Below are positions 1 to 8,493 of a stretch of 36,489 bases of DNA, piece after piece. Position 1 is the first letter of the stretch, and every line of letters begins with the position of its first letter. Position numbers and translations under genes: made by a program. This DNA is from Burkholderiales bacterium. Lineage in GTDB: Bacteria > Pseudomonadota > Gammaproteobacteria > Burkholderiales > Casimicrobiaceae. Location of the stretch: NCBI GenBank assembly GCA_020847675.1, contig JADLBN010000283.1:1-36489 (forward strand). The letters run 5' to 3'. The notes beneath the pieces are model-generated. The model was given only the letters and a program-made list of their open reading frames with translations. It had not been told where the DNA came from and ran no database searches.

Positions 1-2195
1 ACGTCGGGCTGGATCAGCCGGTGGGTGCCGATCACGAGGTCGATCGAGCCGCGCGCGAGCCCTTCGAGGGCGGCCTTCGCTTCCTTCGCGGTGCGGAAGC
101 GCGACAACTCGGCGAGCCTCGCCGGCGTGTCGGCGAAGCGGTCGGAGAACACCTGGAAGTGCTGCTCGGCGAGGAGCGTCGTCGGCACCAGCACGGCGAC
201 CTGCTTGCCGTCGGCGAGCGCGACGAACGCCGCGCGCAGCGCGACTTCGGTCTTGCCGAAGCCCACGTCGCCGCACACCAGCCGGTCCATCGGCTTTCCG
301 GACCTCAAGTCGTCGATCACCGCTTCGATGGCGGCCTGCTGGTCGGGCGTCTCGTCGAACCCGAACCCTTCGGCGAACGCCTCGTAGTCGTGCGCCTTGA
401 AGCCGAACGCGTGGCCCTTGCGCGCTGCGCGCTGCGCGTACAGGTTCAGGAGTTCGGCCGCGGTGTCGTGCGCCTGCTGGGCCGCGCGCCGCTTCGCCTT
501 CTCCCACTGGCCGCTGCCGAGTTCGTGCAGCGGCGCGCTCTCCGGCGACGCGCCACTGTAGCGCGAGATCAGGTGCAGGCTCGACACCGGCACGTAGAGC
601 TTCGCGTCGTTGGCGTAGACCAGTTCGAGGAACTCGGACGGGCCGTCGCCGAGGTCGAGGTGGGTCAGCCCGAGGTAGCGGCCTATGCCGTGCTGCTCGT
701 GCACCACCGGGTCGCCGATGCGCACCTCGGAGAGGTCGCGCACCATCGCATCGACGTTCGAGCGCCGGCCGGCGTCGCGCCGCGCGCGCCGCACCACTCC
801 GGCGTAGAGTTCGGCTTCGGTGACGAAGGCGATGCGGGTGTCGCGCCAGACGAAGCCCGCATGCAGCGGCGCCGTGGCGATCGCCGCGTGCGTGTCCGCG
901 CCGGCGAACGCGGCGAAGCCGTCGGCGACCGGCAACTTCAGGCCGTACTCCGCAAAGTAGGAGAGCATCGTCTCGCGCCTGCCGGCGCTCTCGGCGCAGA
1001 CCAGGACGCGCACCCCGGGCGTGGCGACGAGCGTCTTCAGCGCAGCCAGCGGATCGTCGGCGCGCCGGTCGACCGCGACGTCGGGCAGCGGCACCGCGGG
1101 TGCGTCGACCGCGAACGCCGCGCCCGGTGCGGGCGCCGGAATCTCGATGCGCGCGAAAGCCTTCAGGCGCCCGGCGAACTCGTCTTCCGGCACGAAGACT
1201 TCGCGCGGCGGGAGCAGCGGGCGCGCCTTGTCGCCGCGCAGGAGCCGGTAACGGCCCTCGGCCTCGGCGAAGAAGCGCGCGGCCGCGGCGTGGACGTCGC
1301 CGTGCAGCGCGACGACGGCATCGGCAGGGAGGTGATCGGCGAAAGTCGAGGTCGCCTCGAAGAAGAGCGGCAGGTAGTACTCGATGCCGCCCGAGAACAC
1401 GCCGTTGCTCACGTCCTTGTAGAGCGCCGAACGCGACGGGTCGCCCTCGAACACTTCGCGGAAGCGCGTGCGGAAGCGCGCGCGCCCGTCCTCGTCCTGC
1501 GGGAACTCGCGTGCGGGCAAGAGGCGCACCTCGGGAACCGGGTAGAGCGTGCGCTGCGTGTCTGCGTCGAAGGTCTTGATGCCTTCGAGCTCGTCGCCGA
1601 AGAGGTCGAGCCGGTAGGGCAGTTGCGCGCCCATCGGAAACAGATCGATCAGGCCGCCGCGCACCGAGAACTCGCCCGGCGAGACGACCTGGGTGACGTG
1701 CGCGTAGCCGGCGAGCGCGAGTTGCGCCCGCAGCCGTTCCGCATCCAGCCGCTGACCCTGCCGGAGGAAGAAGGCCCGGCCGGCGAGGAACGAAGCCGGC
1801 GCGAGTCGGTGCATCGCGGTGGACACCGGCGCGATCACCACGCGGACCTCGCCGCAGGTCAGGCGGTAGAGCGTCGAGAGGCGCGCCGACACGAGATCCT
1901 CGTGCGGCGATATCGGGTCGTAGGGCAGCGTCTCCCAGTCGGGAAAGGCCGCGCATTCGACTCCCGGCGCAAACCAGCGGATCTCCCCGGCGAGGCGTTG
2001 AGCCGCAAGCGCGTCTGCGGCGAGCACCGCCAGCACGCGCCCGTCGCGTACGCAGTCGAGCGCGACTTGCGCGAGGGCGAGCGCGTCGGCGGAGCCCGCC
2101 AGCGGCGCGAGGGTCCCGCGCCGGCCCGCAGCCGGAAGAGCCGGAGCGAGGCGCGGCATCGAACCGGTCGCGGCCGGCGGGTCGGGCGCGTTCAT
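1..2195 (-). CDS. mfd: Transcription-repair coupling factor Mfd (partial, C-terminal part outside window)
   Basis: Mfd is a cytoplasmic DNA translocase that removes RNA polymerase stalled at lesions and recruits the UvrA excision-repair machinery. The first ~731 residues are present; full-length proteins have about 1150. The N-terminal UvrB-like module is seen around residues 40-330, including DWETLPYDPISPHEDLVSAR. The RNA-polymerase-interacting region follows near residue 495 with VVHEQHGIGRYLGLTHLDLG. The translocase begins near 640 with Walker A GDVGFGKTEVALRAAF (lysine about 648), then TTLLAEQHFQ. The window edge cuts the gene inside IGTHRLIQPDV, just before the expected DEEQRFG box. The start ATG (2195-2193) is the first in frame and gives MNAPDPP. 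The gene is divergent from the eamA-type gene, with 229 bp between them; a TATACT hexamer on the minus strand at 2313-2308 may be its -10 but has no good -35. Identity is certain. Confidence 0.97.
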   Translation of the reverse strand, partial: MNAPDPPAATGSMPRLAPALPAAGRRGTLAPLAGSADALALAQVALDCVRDGRVLAVLAADALAAQRLAGEIRWFAPGVECAAFPDWETLPYDPISPHEDLVSARLSTLYRLTCGEVRVVIAPVSTAMHRLAPASFLAGRAFFLRQGQRLDAERLRAQLALAGYAHVTQVVSPGEFSVRGGLIDLFPMGAQLPYRLDLFGDELEGIKTFDADTQRTLYPVPEVRLLPAREFPQDEDGRARFRTRFREVFEGDPSRSALYKDVSNGVFSGGIEYYLPLFFEATSTFADHLPADAVVALHGDVHAAAARFFAEAEGRYRLLRGDKARPLLPPREVFVPEDEFAGRLKAFARIEIPAPAPGAAFAVDAPAVPLPDVAVDRRADDPLAALKTLVATPGVRVLVCAESAGRRETMLSYFAEYGLKLPVADGFAAFAGADTHAAIATAPLHAGFVWRDTRIAFVTEAELYAGVVRRARRDAGRRSNVDAMVRDLSEVRIGDPVVHEQHGIGRYLGLTHLDLGDGPSEFLELVYANDAKLYVPVSSLHLISRYSGASPESAPLHELGSGQWEKAKRRAAQQAHDTAAELLNLYAQRAARKGHAFGFKAHDYEAFAEGFGFDETPDQQAAIEAVIDDLRSGKPMDRLVCGDVGFGKTEVALRAAFVALADGKQVAVLVPTTLLAEQHFQVFSDRFADTPARLAELSRFRTAKEAKAALEGLARGSIDLVIGTHRLIQPD

Positions 2196-2424
2196 GGCGG
2201 AATCGGAACGGGGGAATCGGTCATGCGAAGCGACGGGCCGCGGGCGCGGCAGGGCGGGACTCGCGGCGCGCGGACCGGCCGTGCGGCGGAGGCGCGGCGT
2301 CGGAGCAAGTATACGTGGCCGGCGCGCATGGCCGATGTCGACCGGAGTTGCAGGCCTCGCGATCGCCCTCGCGCGTCGCGGACCGTGCACGGGGACGCCC
2401 CGGGGAGCGTGCGACAATGGCGGC

Positions 2425-3375
2425 ATGGCCCGTCTCGCCGCCGACACCGCGGCCGCCCATGCGCGCGGCGCGGTGTCGCCCTACCTGCTCCTCGCGCTGA
2501 CGCCTTTCCTCTGGGCCTGCAACTGGATCATCGGCCGCGGGCTGCACCACGACATCCCGCCGATGGGGATGACGTTCTTCCGCTGGTTCTTCGCGGTCCT
2601 GATTCTCGCACCGTTCGCGGTGCCGCACCTTCGCCGCGACTGGAAGATCGTGAAGGCCAACGCGCGCACGATGCTTTGCCTCGGCGCGATCGGCATCGGC
2701 ACGCACAACGCGCTCGCCTATCTCGGCCTCAACTTCACCACGGCGACCAACGGCCTGATCCTGAACTCGTTCATCCCGGTGATGATCGTCACGTTCGCGT
2801 GGATCTTCCTCAAGGAGCGCCTGAAGGCCGTGCAGATCGGCGGTGTCGCGATCTCGCTCGCCGGCGTGGTCGCGATCCTGTCGCAGGGCTCGCTCGCGGT
2901 GCTCGCGGGGTTCCGGTTCAACGCAGGCGACCTCTTCGTCATCCTGTCGATGGCGATGTGGTCCGTCTACACGATCGCGCTGCGCTGGCGCCCGTCCGGG
3001 CTCCACCCGCTGTCGTTCCTGTTCGCGATCTCGGTGATCGGCGATCTGTGCGTGCTGCCGATGTGGCTGGGCGAGATGGCGCTCGGGCACTTCATCGTCT
3101 GGACGCCTGCCGGCGTGGCCGCCCTCGTCTCGGTCGCGCTGTTCAGCTCGGTGCTCGCCTACATCTTCTGGAACCGCGGCGTCGAACTCGTGGGTGCACA
3201 GGTCGCCGGGCTGTTCGTCCACCTGATGCCGGTCTACGGCGTCATGCTTGCGTGGATCTTCCTGGACGAGACGCTCGGTCTCCACCACGTCGCCGGCATT
3301 GCGCTGATCCTCGCCGGCATCGCGATCACCAGCCGCGGCGGGAGGCTTGGCGCCTCGGCCGCCGTCCGCCGCTGA
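2425..3375 (+). CDS. EamA/DMT-superfamily transporter (10-TM exporter)
   Basis: 316-residue inner-membrane protein of the drug/metabolite transporter superfamily (two EamA repeats, RhaT/YdcZ-like). Such proteins export amino acids, nucleobases or other small metabolites; the substrate cannot be read from sequence. Visible features are a first helix starting LLLALTPFLWACNWIIGRG, the repeat-end motif FLKERLKAVQIGGVAISLAG near residue 130, and its second copy FLDETLGLHHVAGIALILAG near residue 280, both typical of EamA halves. The ATG at 2425 gives MARLAADTA; the frame is open further upstream but without membrane-protein character. A GACAAT hexamer (2413-2418) ends six bases before this ATG, so the mRNA may be nearly leaderless. 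It is convergent with manC. Confidence 0.9.
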   Translation: MARLAADTAAAHARGAVSPYLLLALTPFLWACNWIIGRGLHHDIPPMGMTFFRWFFAVLILAPFAVPHLRRDWKIVKANARTMLCLGAIGIGTHNALAYLGLNFTTATNGLILNSFIPVMIVTFAWIFLKERLKAVQIGGVAISLAGVVAILSQGSLAVLAGFRFNAGDLFVILSMAMWSVYTIALRWRPSGLHPLSFLFAISVIGDLCVLPMWLGEMALGHFIVWTPAGVAALVSVALFSSVLAYIFWNRGVELVGAQVAGLFVHLMPVYGVMLAWIFLDETLGLHHVAGIALILAGIAITSRGGRLGASAAVRR

Positions 3376-3403
3376 CCGCAGCGCCAGGAGGGGTGTCTCC
3401 GGT

Positions 3404-3427
3404 TCGGCGGCCGTCGCCGATGCTTTT
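3404..3427 (+). terminator. Weak intrinsic terminator candidate after the EamA gene
   Basis: TCGGCG (3404-3409) pairs with CGCCGA (3415-3420) over a five-base loop and is followed by TGCTTTT. It lies in the 67-bp gap between two convergent genes. The stem is short and the T run only four bases, so this is tentative. Confidence 0.35.
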
Positions 3428-3442
3428 CGTGCCTCGCGCCGC

Positions 3443-4888
3443 TCACCGGCCGTAGCGATCGTCGAGTCTCTCGATGTCGTCCTCGCCGAGGTAGTCGCCG
3501 TACTGGACTTCGACGACGACCAGCGGCTCGTCGCCGGGATTCTCCAGCCGGTGCACGGTTCCCGCCGGCACGAACGTCGACTCGTTGCACGCAAGGTCGA
3601 AGACCTCGTTCGCGCGTGTGACCCGCGCGCGACCCTGCACGACCACCCAGTGCTCGCTGCGGTGGCGGTGCCGCTGCAGCGAAATGGCCTGACCGGGTGA
3701 CACCTCGATCCGCTTGATCTTGAAACGCGGCGCGTCGAGCACCACCGTGTACGCGCCCCAGGGCCGCGCGACGGTGGAGTGCGAGCGCCACGCGTCGTTG
3801 CCGAGCCCCTTGAGTTCGGCGACGACGTCCCTCACGTCCTGCAGGCGGTCGCGATGCGCGACCAGCGTGGCGTCCGGGGTGTCGACGATCACGAGGTCGC
3901 GCACGCCGACGGCCGCGACGACGCGATCCTCGGCGTGGATCGTCGTGTCGCGCGTGCCGACGGCGATGCTCGTGCCCTGTCGCCGGTTGCCCTCGGCGTC
4001 GGCGGCGACCAGGTCGTCGATCGCCTGCCAGGATCCGATGTCGCTCCAGTCGAAGGTTCCGCGCACCGCCACGACGCCAGCGGCTTTCTCCATCACCGCG
4101 TAGTCGATCGAGACGTCGGGCATCGCGTCGAACGCGGTCGGGTCGAGGTCGAGCCGGGTCTCCCGTTCTCCGGACGGCAGGAGCGCGAAGGCCGCGCGCG
4201 CTGCGCGTTCGACGGCAGGTGCGTGCGCTGCGAGCGCGGCGAGGATCGTCCTCGGCGTGAAGCAGAACATGCCCGAGTTCCACAGGTGACGGCCGGACGC
4301 GACGCAGGCCTCGGCGATTTCCCGCGGTGGCTTCTCGACGAAACGCGCCACGGCGACGACCCGCGGGTCGCCGTCGTCGAGCGGCGCGCCGCACTCGAGG
4401 TAACCGTAGCCGGTCTCGGGACGCGTCGGCGCGATGCCGAAGGTGACGAGCCGGCCCGCCGACGCGTGGGCGGCGGCGCGCGTGGCGGCGACGGCGAAGG
4501 CGTCGATGTCGTGGATCAGGTGGTCGGCCGGCAGCACGAGCATCGGTACGTCGTCGCCCACGGCGCGCGCGACCCACAGGGCTCCCAGCGCGACGGCGGG
4601 CGCGGTGTTGCGGCCGAACGGTTCGAGCAGGAACACCGCGCGCTCGTGCGCGCTCGCCGGAAGGCCGGCGTAGGCATCGCGCGTGGCGAAGTAGTGCTCG
4701 CTGCGCGTGACGGTGAGGAACGGGCCGTCTCCCGCCAGCGCGAGCGCCCTCGCGGCCGTGCGCCCGATCAGCGTCCCGCCGTCGGGCAGGCGCATGAACG
4801 GCTTGGGCGCGGCGTCGCGCGACAGCGGCCACAGGCGCGTGCCGGCGCCGCCGGAGAGGATCAGCGGAACGGGAGAGCGGTCGACCAT
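3443..4888 (-). CDS. manC: Bifunctional mannose-1-phosphate guanylyltransferase / mannose-6-phosphate isomerase (type II PMI)
   Basis: 481 residues, the usual length for ManC/AlgA/XanB/CpsB proteins. The enzyme makes GDP-mannose from mannose-1-phosphate and GTP and interconverts fructose-6-P and mannose-6-P, feeding exopolysaccharide or O-antigen synthesis in the cytoplasm. The N-terminal nucleotidyltransferase shows GGAGTRLWPLSR (13-24), EPFGRNTAPA (89-98), NSGMF (204-208) and FVEKP (183-187). The C-terminal cupin isomerase shows QRHRHRSEHW (405-414) with metal-binding histidines and PAGTVHRLENPG near 441. The ATG at 4888 gives MVDRSPVPLILSGG, the standard start for the family. No Shine-Dalgarno is seen; a minus-strand TAGAGT lies about 25 bp upstream. 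No other polysaccharide gene is adjacent, so the product supplied is unknown. Gene name by family; algA or xanB are equivalent names. Confidence 0.95.
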   Translation of the reverse strand: MVDRSPVPLILSGGAGTRLWPLSRDAAPKPFMRLPDGGTLIGRTAARALALAGDGPFLTVTRSEHYFATRDAYAGLPASAHERAVFLLEPFGRNTAPAVALGALWVARAVGDDVPMLVLPADHLIHDIDAFAVAATRAAAHASAGRLVTFGIAPTRPETGYGYLECGAPLDDGDPRVVAVARFVEKPPREIAEACVASGRHLWNSGMFCFTPRTILAALAAHAPAVERAARAAFALLPSGERETRLDLDPTAFDAMPDVSIDYAVMEKAAGVVAVRGTFDWSDIGSWQAIDDLVAADAEGNRRQGTSIAVGTRDTTIHAEDRVVAAVGVRDLVIVDTPDATLVAHRDRLQDVRDVVAELKGLGNDAWRSHSTVARPWGAYTVVLDAPRFKIKRIEVSPGQAISLQRHRHRSEHWVVVQGRARVTRANEVFDLACNESTFVPAGTVHRLENPGDEPLVVVEVQYGDYLGEDDIERLDDRYGR

Positions 4889-5066
4889 GGAGGGGAGTCC
4901 GGCAGGCCGCTACTCTACCAAGTGGGTCGTCCGGTCCCCGGAGGTCTTGAACGATCTGCCCGATTGTAGGACGCTCGCGGACAAGCGTATCGTCCCCGGG
5001 CCGATCCGTGCCGCCTCCACCCTCTCCTACGATCCGCCCATTGCGTCGTTCATGCACGAGGTTGCG

Positions 5067-5402
5067 ATGATCCCGACCGCCGATGCCCTGGCGCCCTCCG
5101 AACCGGGCCGACTGCGCGCGGACTCCCGTAGCGAACCCGGCCCCGGGTTGGCGGAACCGGCCGCCCCGGCTCCGGCCGGAGGAACGATCGAGTTCGCGAT
5201 CGGCACGCCGCTCGCCGAACTCGAACGCCGCGCGCTGCTGGCGACGCTCGACCACTGCTCCGGCAACAAGCGCCGCGCCGCCGAACTCTGCGGCGTGAGC
5301 CTCAAGACGCTCTACAACCGGCTCGCGGCCTACCGAGGCCAGGCCGGTGGAAGGCGAGCGTCGTCGGACCGCGCGCCCCCGATGCCCGGCGCGACGCGAT
5401 GA
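5067..5402 (+). CDS. Small Fis-type HTH protein, free-standing bEBP-like DNA-binding domain
   Basis: 111-residue predicted DNA-binding protein. Residues 1-40 are a low-complexity proline/alanine linker; residues 41-90 form a Fis/HTH_8 domain with GTPLAELERRALLATLDHC followed by AAELCGVSLKTLYNRL. This linker-plus-HTH layout is what normally ends NtrC-type sigma-54 activators (bEBPs), but no AAA+ or receiver domain is present. Two ATGs are in frame (5052, 5067); 5067 is chosen because GAGG (5058-5061) sits five bases upstream. Its stop overlaps the start of the next gene in an ATGA (5399-5402), so it is translationally coupled to a NarL-type response regulator and probably works with it. It could be a nucleoid or operator-binding partner, or the remnant of a longer activator. 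DNA binding is likely; target unknown. Confidence 0.8.
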   Translation: MIPTADALAPSEPGRLRADSRSEPGPGLAEPAAPAPAGGTIEFAIGTPLAELERRALLATLDHCSGNKRRAAELCGVSLKTLYNRLAAYRGQAGGRRASSDRAPPMPGATR

Positions 5403-6031
5403 TCCGCATCCTGATCGCCGACGACCACGCGATCGTGCGCGCGGGACTGCGGCAGTTCATCGCGGACCAGGCGGACATGTCGATCGCGGGCGAGGCGGCG
5501 ACCGGCGTTGAGACCGTGTCGCTCGTGCGCGCCGAGCCCTTCGACGTGGTCCTCCTCGACATCTCGATGCCCGACCGCAACGGCGTCGACACGCTGAAGC
5601 AGTTGAAGCAGATCCGACCGGAGATGCCGGTGCTGATGCTCTCGGCGCACGCGGAGGAGCAGTACGCGGTGAACCTGCTGCGCGCCGGCGCGGCGGGCTA
5701 CGTCGGCAAGGACTCGGCGTCGACTCAGCTCGTGTCGGCGATCCGCACCGTCGCGCACGGCCGCAAGTACGTGAGCCAGGATCTCGCGCAGCAGCTCGCC
5801 GACGGCGTGTCGGGGCGCGGCGGCGAACCGCTCCACGCGCAGCTCTCGCAGCGCGAGTTCCAGATCTTCTGCAAGCTCGCCTCCGGCATGCCGGTGTCGA
5901 AGATCGCGAAGGAGCTGTTCCTGTCGGTGAAGACCGTGTCGACCTACCGCTCGCGCGTGCTCGAGAAGATGGGCATGAAGACCAACGCCGACCTCACCTA
6001 CTACGCGATCAAGAACCACCTGATCGAGTGA
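5399..6031 (+). CDS. NarL/FixJ-family response regulator
   Basis: 210-residue two-component transcription regulator. The receiver domain (1-120) has the acidic pocket DDH at 8-10, phospho-acceptor Asp54 in VVLLDISMPDRNG, a conserved Ser in LMLSAH, and the lysine of GYVGKDS. The LuxR-type HTH (about 146-210) reads LSQREFQIFCKLASG and LFLSVKTVSTYRSRVLEKM, typical of the family. The ATG overlaps the stop of the Fis-type gene in ATGA, so the two are co-expressed. Its likely kinase is the HisKA_3/CHASE3 protein encoded at 6796-8166 on the other strand, since that kinase class normally pairs with NarL-type regulators; this pairing is inferred from proximity. Confidence 0.95.
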   Translation: MIRILIADDHAIVRAGLRQFIADQADMSIAGEAATGVETVSLVRAEPFDVVLLDISMPDRNGVDTLKQLKQIRPEMPVLMLSAHAEEQYAVNLLRAGAAGYVGKDSASTQLVSAIRTVAHGRKYVSQDLAQQLADGVSGRGGEPLHAQLSQREFQIFCKLASGMPVSKIAKELFLSVKTVSTYRSRVLEKMGMKTNADLTYYAIKNHLIE

Positions 6032-6110
6032 GAGGCCGCGAGCCCGCAACGACAACCGTGCACCGGACCGGAGAAGCCTGCCGTTCGCCGGTTCCGCGAC
6101 CGATCGCAAC

Positions 6111-6506
6111 GTGAACGAATCCTCGCGCCTGCGCGTGTTCCTCGTCGAGGACAACCCGATGATCAGCGACCGCCTGGTCGAGTCGCTGACGGCGACCGGC
6201 CGCATCGACGTCGTGGGCCGCGCCGAGACCGAGCACGACGCGGTCGAGGCGCTCGGGAGCACGCCCTGGGACGCGCTCCTGCTCGACCTGCAGCTTCGCA
6301 ACGGCACCGGTTTCGGCGTGCTGCGGGCGGTGGGCAAGTCGCGTCCCGAGGGCGCGAAGATCCTGGTGCTGACGAACTACGCGATCCCGATGCTGCGCGA
6401 GCGCAGCCTCGCGATGGGCGCCGACGCGTTCCTCGACAAGGCGCACGAGTACGATCGCGCGGTCGACCTGCTCGTCGACCTCGCGCAGGCGCGGCCGGCC
6501 GCCTGA
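6111..6506 (+). CDS. Receiver-domain-only response regulator (CheY-like)
   Basis: 131 residues with one receiver domain and no output domain. Visible are the acidic pair EDN (13-15), phospho-acceptor Asp59 in ALLLDLQLRNGTG, threonine in ILVLTNYA, and lysine 109 in DAFLDKAHEYD. Such proteins act by protein contact or as phosphate sinks. The start is GTG at 6111 (reading MNESSRLRVFLVEDN), the only sensible one before the first beta strand; no Shine-Dalgarno is evident. It lies 79 bp behind the NarL-type regulator on the same strand and opposite the CHASE3 kinase, so it probably belongs to the same signalling cluster. Whether the kinase phosphorylates both regulators is inference. Confidence 0.88.
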   Translation: MNESSRLRVFLVEDNPMISDRLVESLTATGRIDVVGRAETEHDAVEALGSTPWDALLLDLQLRNGTGFGVLRAVGKSRPEGAKILVLTNYAIPMLRERSLAMGADAFLDKAHEYDRAVDLLVDLAQARPAA

Positions 6507-6548
6507 CCGGTCGCGCCGACCGATGGCCGGAAGACCAAGGAGACCCCG

Positions 6549-6689
6549 ATGAACCGGATCCTCGCCCTGATCGCGCTCGGCGCGCTCGTGCTGGCGGCGG
6601 GCTGCAACACCATCGAAGGCGCGGGCAAGGACATCAAGGCGGGCGGCAGCGCCATCGAGCGCGCGGCGAAGGACTCGAAGCCGAAGTAG
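6549..6689 (+). CDS. Entericidin EcnA/B-family small lipoprotein
   Basis: 46-residue lipoprotein. The signal peptide MNRILALIALGALVLAAG ends in a lipobox (LAAG-C, lipidated Cys19). The short mature part begins CNTIEGAGKDIKAGG and ends in a lysine-rich tail, matching the entericidin pattern CNTxxGxGxDIxxGG. In enterobacteria entericidins are cell-envelope lipoproteins linked to stationary-phase lysis; in betaproteobacteria they are common and mostly uncharacterised. AAGGAG (6537-6542) lies six bases before the ATG. Placed 42 bp after the receiver-only regulator, it may be a target or co-transcribed member of that cluster. Asn at +2 suggests sorting to the outer membrane by the usual rule. Confidence 0.9.
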   Translation: MNRILALIALGALVLAAGCNTIEGAGKDIKAGGSAIERAAKDSKPK

Positions 6690-6705
6690 CCGTTCTCCGC
6701 CGCGC

Positions 6706-6722
6706 GAGCGCCTGCGGCGCTC
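6706..6722. terminator. GC hairpin between convergent genes
   Basis: GAGCGCC (6706-6712) and GGCGCTC (6716-6722) form a perfect seven-base stem with a three-base loop in the 106-bp gap between the entericidin gene and the end of the kinase gene. No T run follows on either strand, so termination activity is only a guess. Confidence 0.4.
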
Positions 6723-6795
6723 CGGACGCGCTTCGGGGGGCGTGCGTCGTCCCGCGCGCGGGCTGAAGGTGCTCCCGACTCCCGATGCCGGCGCG

Positions 6796-8166
6796 TCAGG
6801 CGCCTGCGAGCGGCAGGTGCACTTCGACCGTCGTGCCCGCGCCCGGTGCGCCCTGGATCCGGAACTCGCCGTTCAGCGCACGCACGCGCTGGCGCATGCC
6901 CGCGATGCCGTGCGAGAGCCGGCTGGAACTCACGTTGGGCGGCAGGCCGATGCCGTCGTCGCGGAAGGTGAGCGCGATCCCGCCGGCCGACCGGACGAGG
7001 TCGACGACCACCCGCTTCGCCTTCGCGTACTTGACGACGTTGGTCATCGCTTCCTGCACGATCCGGTAGATGGCGATCGAGGCCTCTGGCGGCAGGGGCG
7101 CGTCGCCGTCGTCGAGGTTGAGCGTGCACTGGAGCCCCGCGCGCTCGCACACGCCCCGTACCAGCCAGTCGAGCGCGGCGGCGAGGCCGAGGTTGTCGAG
7201 GAGCGACGGGCGCAGGTCCTCGATGATGCGCCGCTTGACCGTGATGCCCTCGTCGAGCGACTTCATCGCGCGGGCGAGCCGCGCGCCGGCCTCCGGGTTC
7301 GAGTCTCCCAGGCGCTTCGCGGCCGAAGTCAGGTCCATCTTCGCGCTGACGAGGATGCCGCCCATCTCGTCGTGGAGGTCGCGCGCGATCCGGGCCTTCT
7401 CGTCCTCCCGCACCGACTGAAGGTGGTTGGAGAGTTCGGACAGTTCGGCGGTGCGCTCCTCGACCACGCCCTCCAGGCGGGACTGCTCGTCGGTGCGGCG
7501 CGCGAGCTCCGCTTCGCGGCGCCGGTGCTCGCGGCGTACCAGGAGCCACACCGTGACGAGCAGCAGCACCGCGAACGCGGTCATGAACTGCATCCCGACG
7601 CGAAGGAGTTCGAGGTCGCGCGACCAGCGCGCGGTTCCTTCGGTCCAGACGTCGCGCTGCTGGCGCGACATCAGGGCCACCTGCGCCCGGATCTCGTCCA
7701 TCGTGCGCTTGCCCACGCCGGTGTTGACGAGTTCGAAAGCCGCTTCGCGTCCGCTGCGGTCGTACAGAGCGAGCGTCGCCTCGATCTCCGAGACCTTCTT
7801 GCCGACGAGGTTGTTGAGCCGCGCTGCCGCCTGCCGAAGCTCCGGCGACCCGATGACGCTCACCAGTTCGCGCATCCGGTCGTAGGTCTTGTCGAGCTGC
7901 GGGACCGCGTCGTGGAACGGCTGCAGGTAGGCCGCGTCGCCGGTCAGCAGATAGCCGCGCTGGCCGGTCTCGGCATCGACGATGTGCGCCTGCATCTCGT
8001 TGATCGTCGACTGCAGCTCGAGCGCGGTCGCGACACGCTGCGTCGCCGATTCGAGCCGCTGGTAGCCCAGCTCGGCGAACACCAGAAGCACGACCGCACC
8101 CAGGATGCCGAGCGCGAGAGGCAGCGCGATCAGCATCGGCGTCCGTCGTGCTCGTGCCGCGGCCAT
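6796..8166 (-). CDS. CHASE3-domain sensor histidine kinase (HisKA_3 type)
   Basis: 456-residue inner-membrane sensor kinase. TM1 spans about 11-31, an extracytoplasmic CHASE3 domain follows (about 37-170; TGQRGYLLTGDAAYLQPF is characteristic), and TM2 spans about 192-210. A coiled region leads into HisKA_3 with ARDLHDEMGG (phospho-acceptor His265), then a HATPase_c domain with N-box IVQEAMTNVVKYAKA and G-box FRDDGIGLPP. HisKA_3 kinases phosphorylate NarL-type regulators; the two regulator genes on the facing strand (5399-6506) are the obvious partners. The frame is open 34 codons further upstream, but ATG 8166 is preferred because it directly precedes TM1. A minus-strand TATAGT (8179-8174) ends seven bases before it, suggesting a very short or absent leader. 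Confidence 0.94.
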   Translation of the reverse strand: MAAARARRTPMLIALPLALGILGAVVLLVFAELGYQRLESATQRVATALELQSTINEMQAHIVDAETGQRGYLLTGDAAYLQPFHDAVPQLDKTYDRMRELVSVIGSPELRQAAARLNNLVGKKVSEIEATLALYDRSGREAAFELVNTGVGKRTMDEIRAQVALMSRQQRDVWTEGTARWSRDLELLRVGMQFMTAFAVLLLVTVWLLVRREHRRREAELARRTDEQSRLEGVVEERTAELSELSNHLQSVREDEKARIARDLHDEMGGILVSAKMDLTSAAKRLGDSNPEAGARLARAMKSLDEGITVKRRIIEDLRPSLLDNLGLAAALDWLVRGVCERAGLQCTLNLDDGDAPLPPEASIAIYRIVQEAMTNVVKYAKAKRVVVDLVRSAGGIALTFRDDGIGLPPNVSSSRLSHGIAGMRQRVRALNGEFRIQGAPGAGTTVEVHLPLAGA

Positions 8167-8284
8167 GAGCGCGACTATACCGCGCGCGTCCGACAGACGA
8201 GCGCGGACGCGACCGCCCGGCGCGGCGTCGTCGAGGATCAGCGCGTCGTGGCTGGCGGCGTCGAGCACGCCGATGCGCGGACGA

Positions 8285-8482
8285 TCAATCGGCGCTGGAG
8301 TCCGCGAGCGGGGCGGGCGCGAGGCTGCCGCCTTCGCCTTCCCAGTTCCTGAGTTGCGCGGAGATCTGGCGCGAACGATCCTTCACGATCCGGCGCCGGC
8401 CGGCCGACCACAGGAGGCACAACCCGGCAGCGCCGGCGAAGACGGCCGCGGACATCGTGGCCTGGACGAGGGTTCGATTCAT
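8285..8482 (-). CDS. Small single-TM protein of unknown function
   Basis: 65 residues, not recognised as a known family. One hydrophobic segment (about 9-27, SAAVFAGAAGLCLLW) is followed by a basic stretch (GRRRIVKDRSR), implying an N-out/C-in or anchored inner-membrane protein with a short cytoplasmic tail ending in alanine/proline. The ATG (8482-8480) has a good Shine-Dalgarno, GGAG with six-base spacing. It starts 11 bp after the stop of the small lipoprotein gene, so the two form a likely operon on the minus strand. Confidence 0.68.
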   Translation of the reverse strand: MNRTLVQATMSAAVFAGAAGLCLLWSAGRRRIVKDRSRQISAQLRNWEGEGGSLAPAPLADSSAD

Positions 8483-8493
8483 GATGGGCTCCT

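Noticed and set aside
21..3455. 1144-codon open frame on the plus strand opposite mfd
   Set aside because: It is the complement of an unmistakable Mfd sequence, is Arg/Gly/Ala-rich without domains, and runs through the EamA gene in another frame. High-GC antisense artefact.
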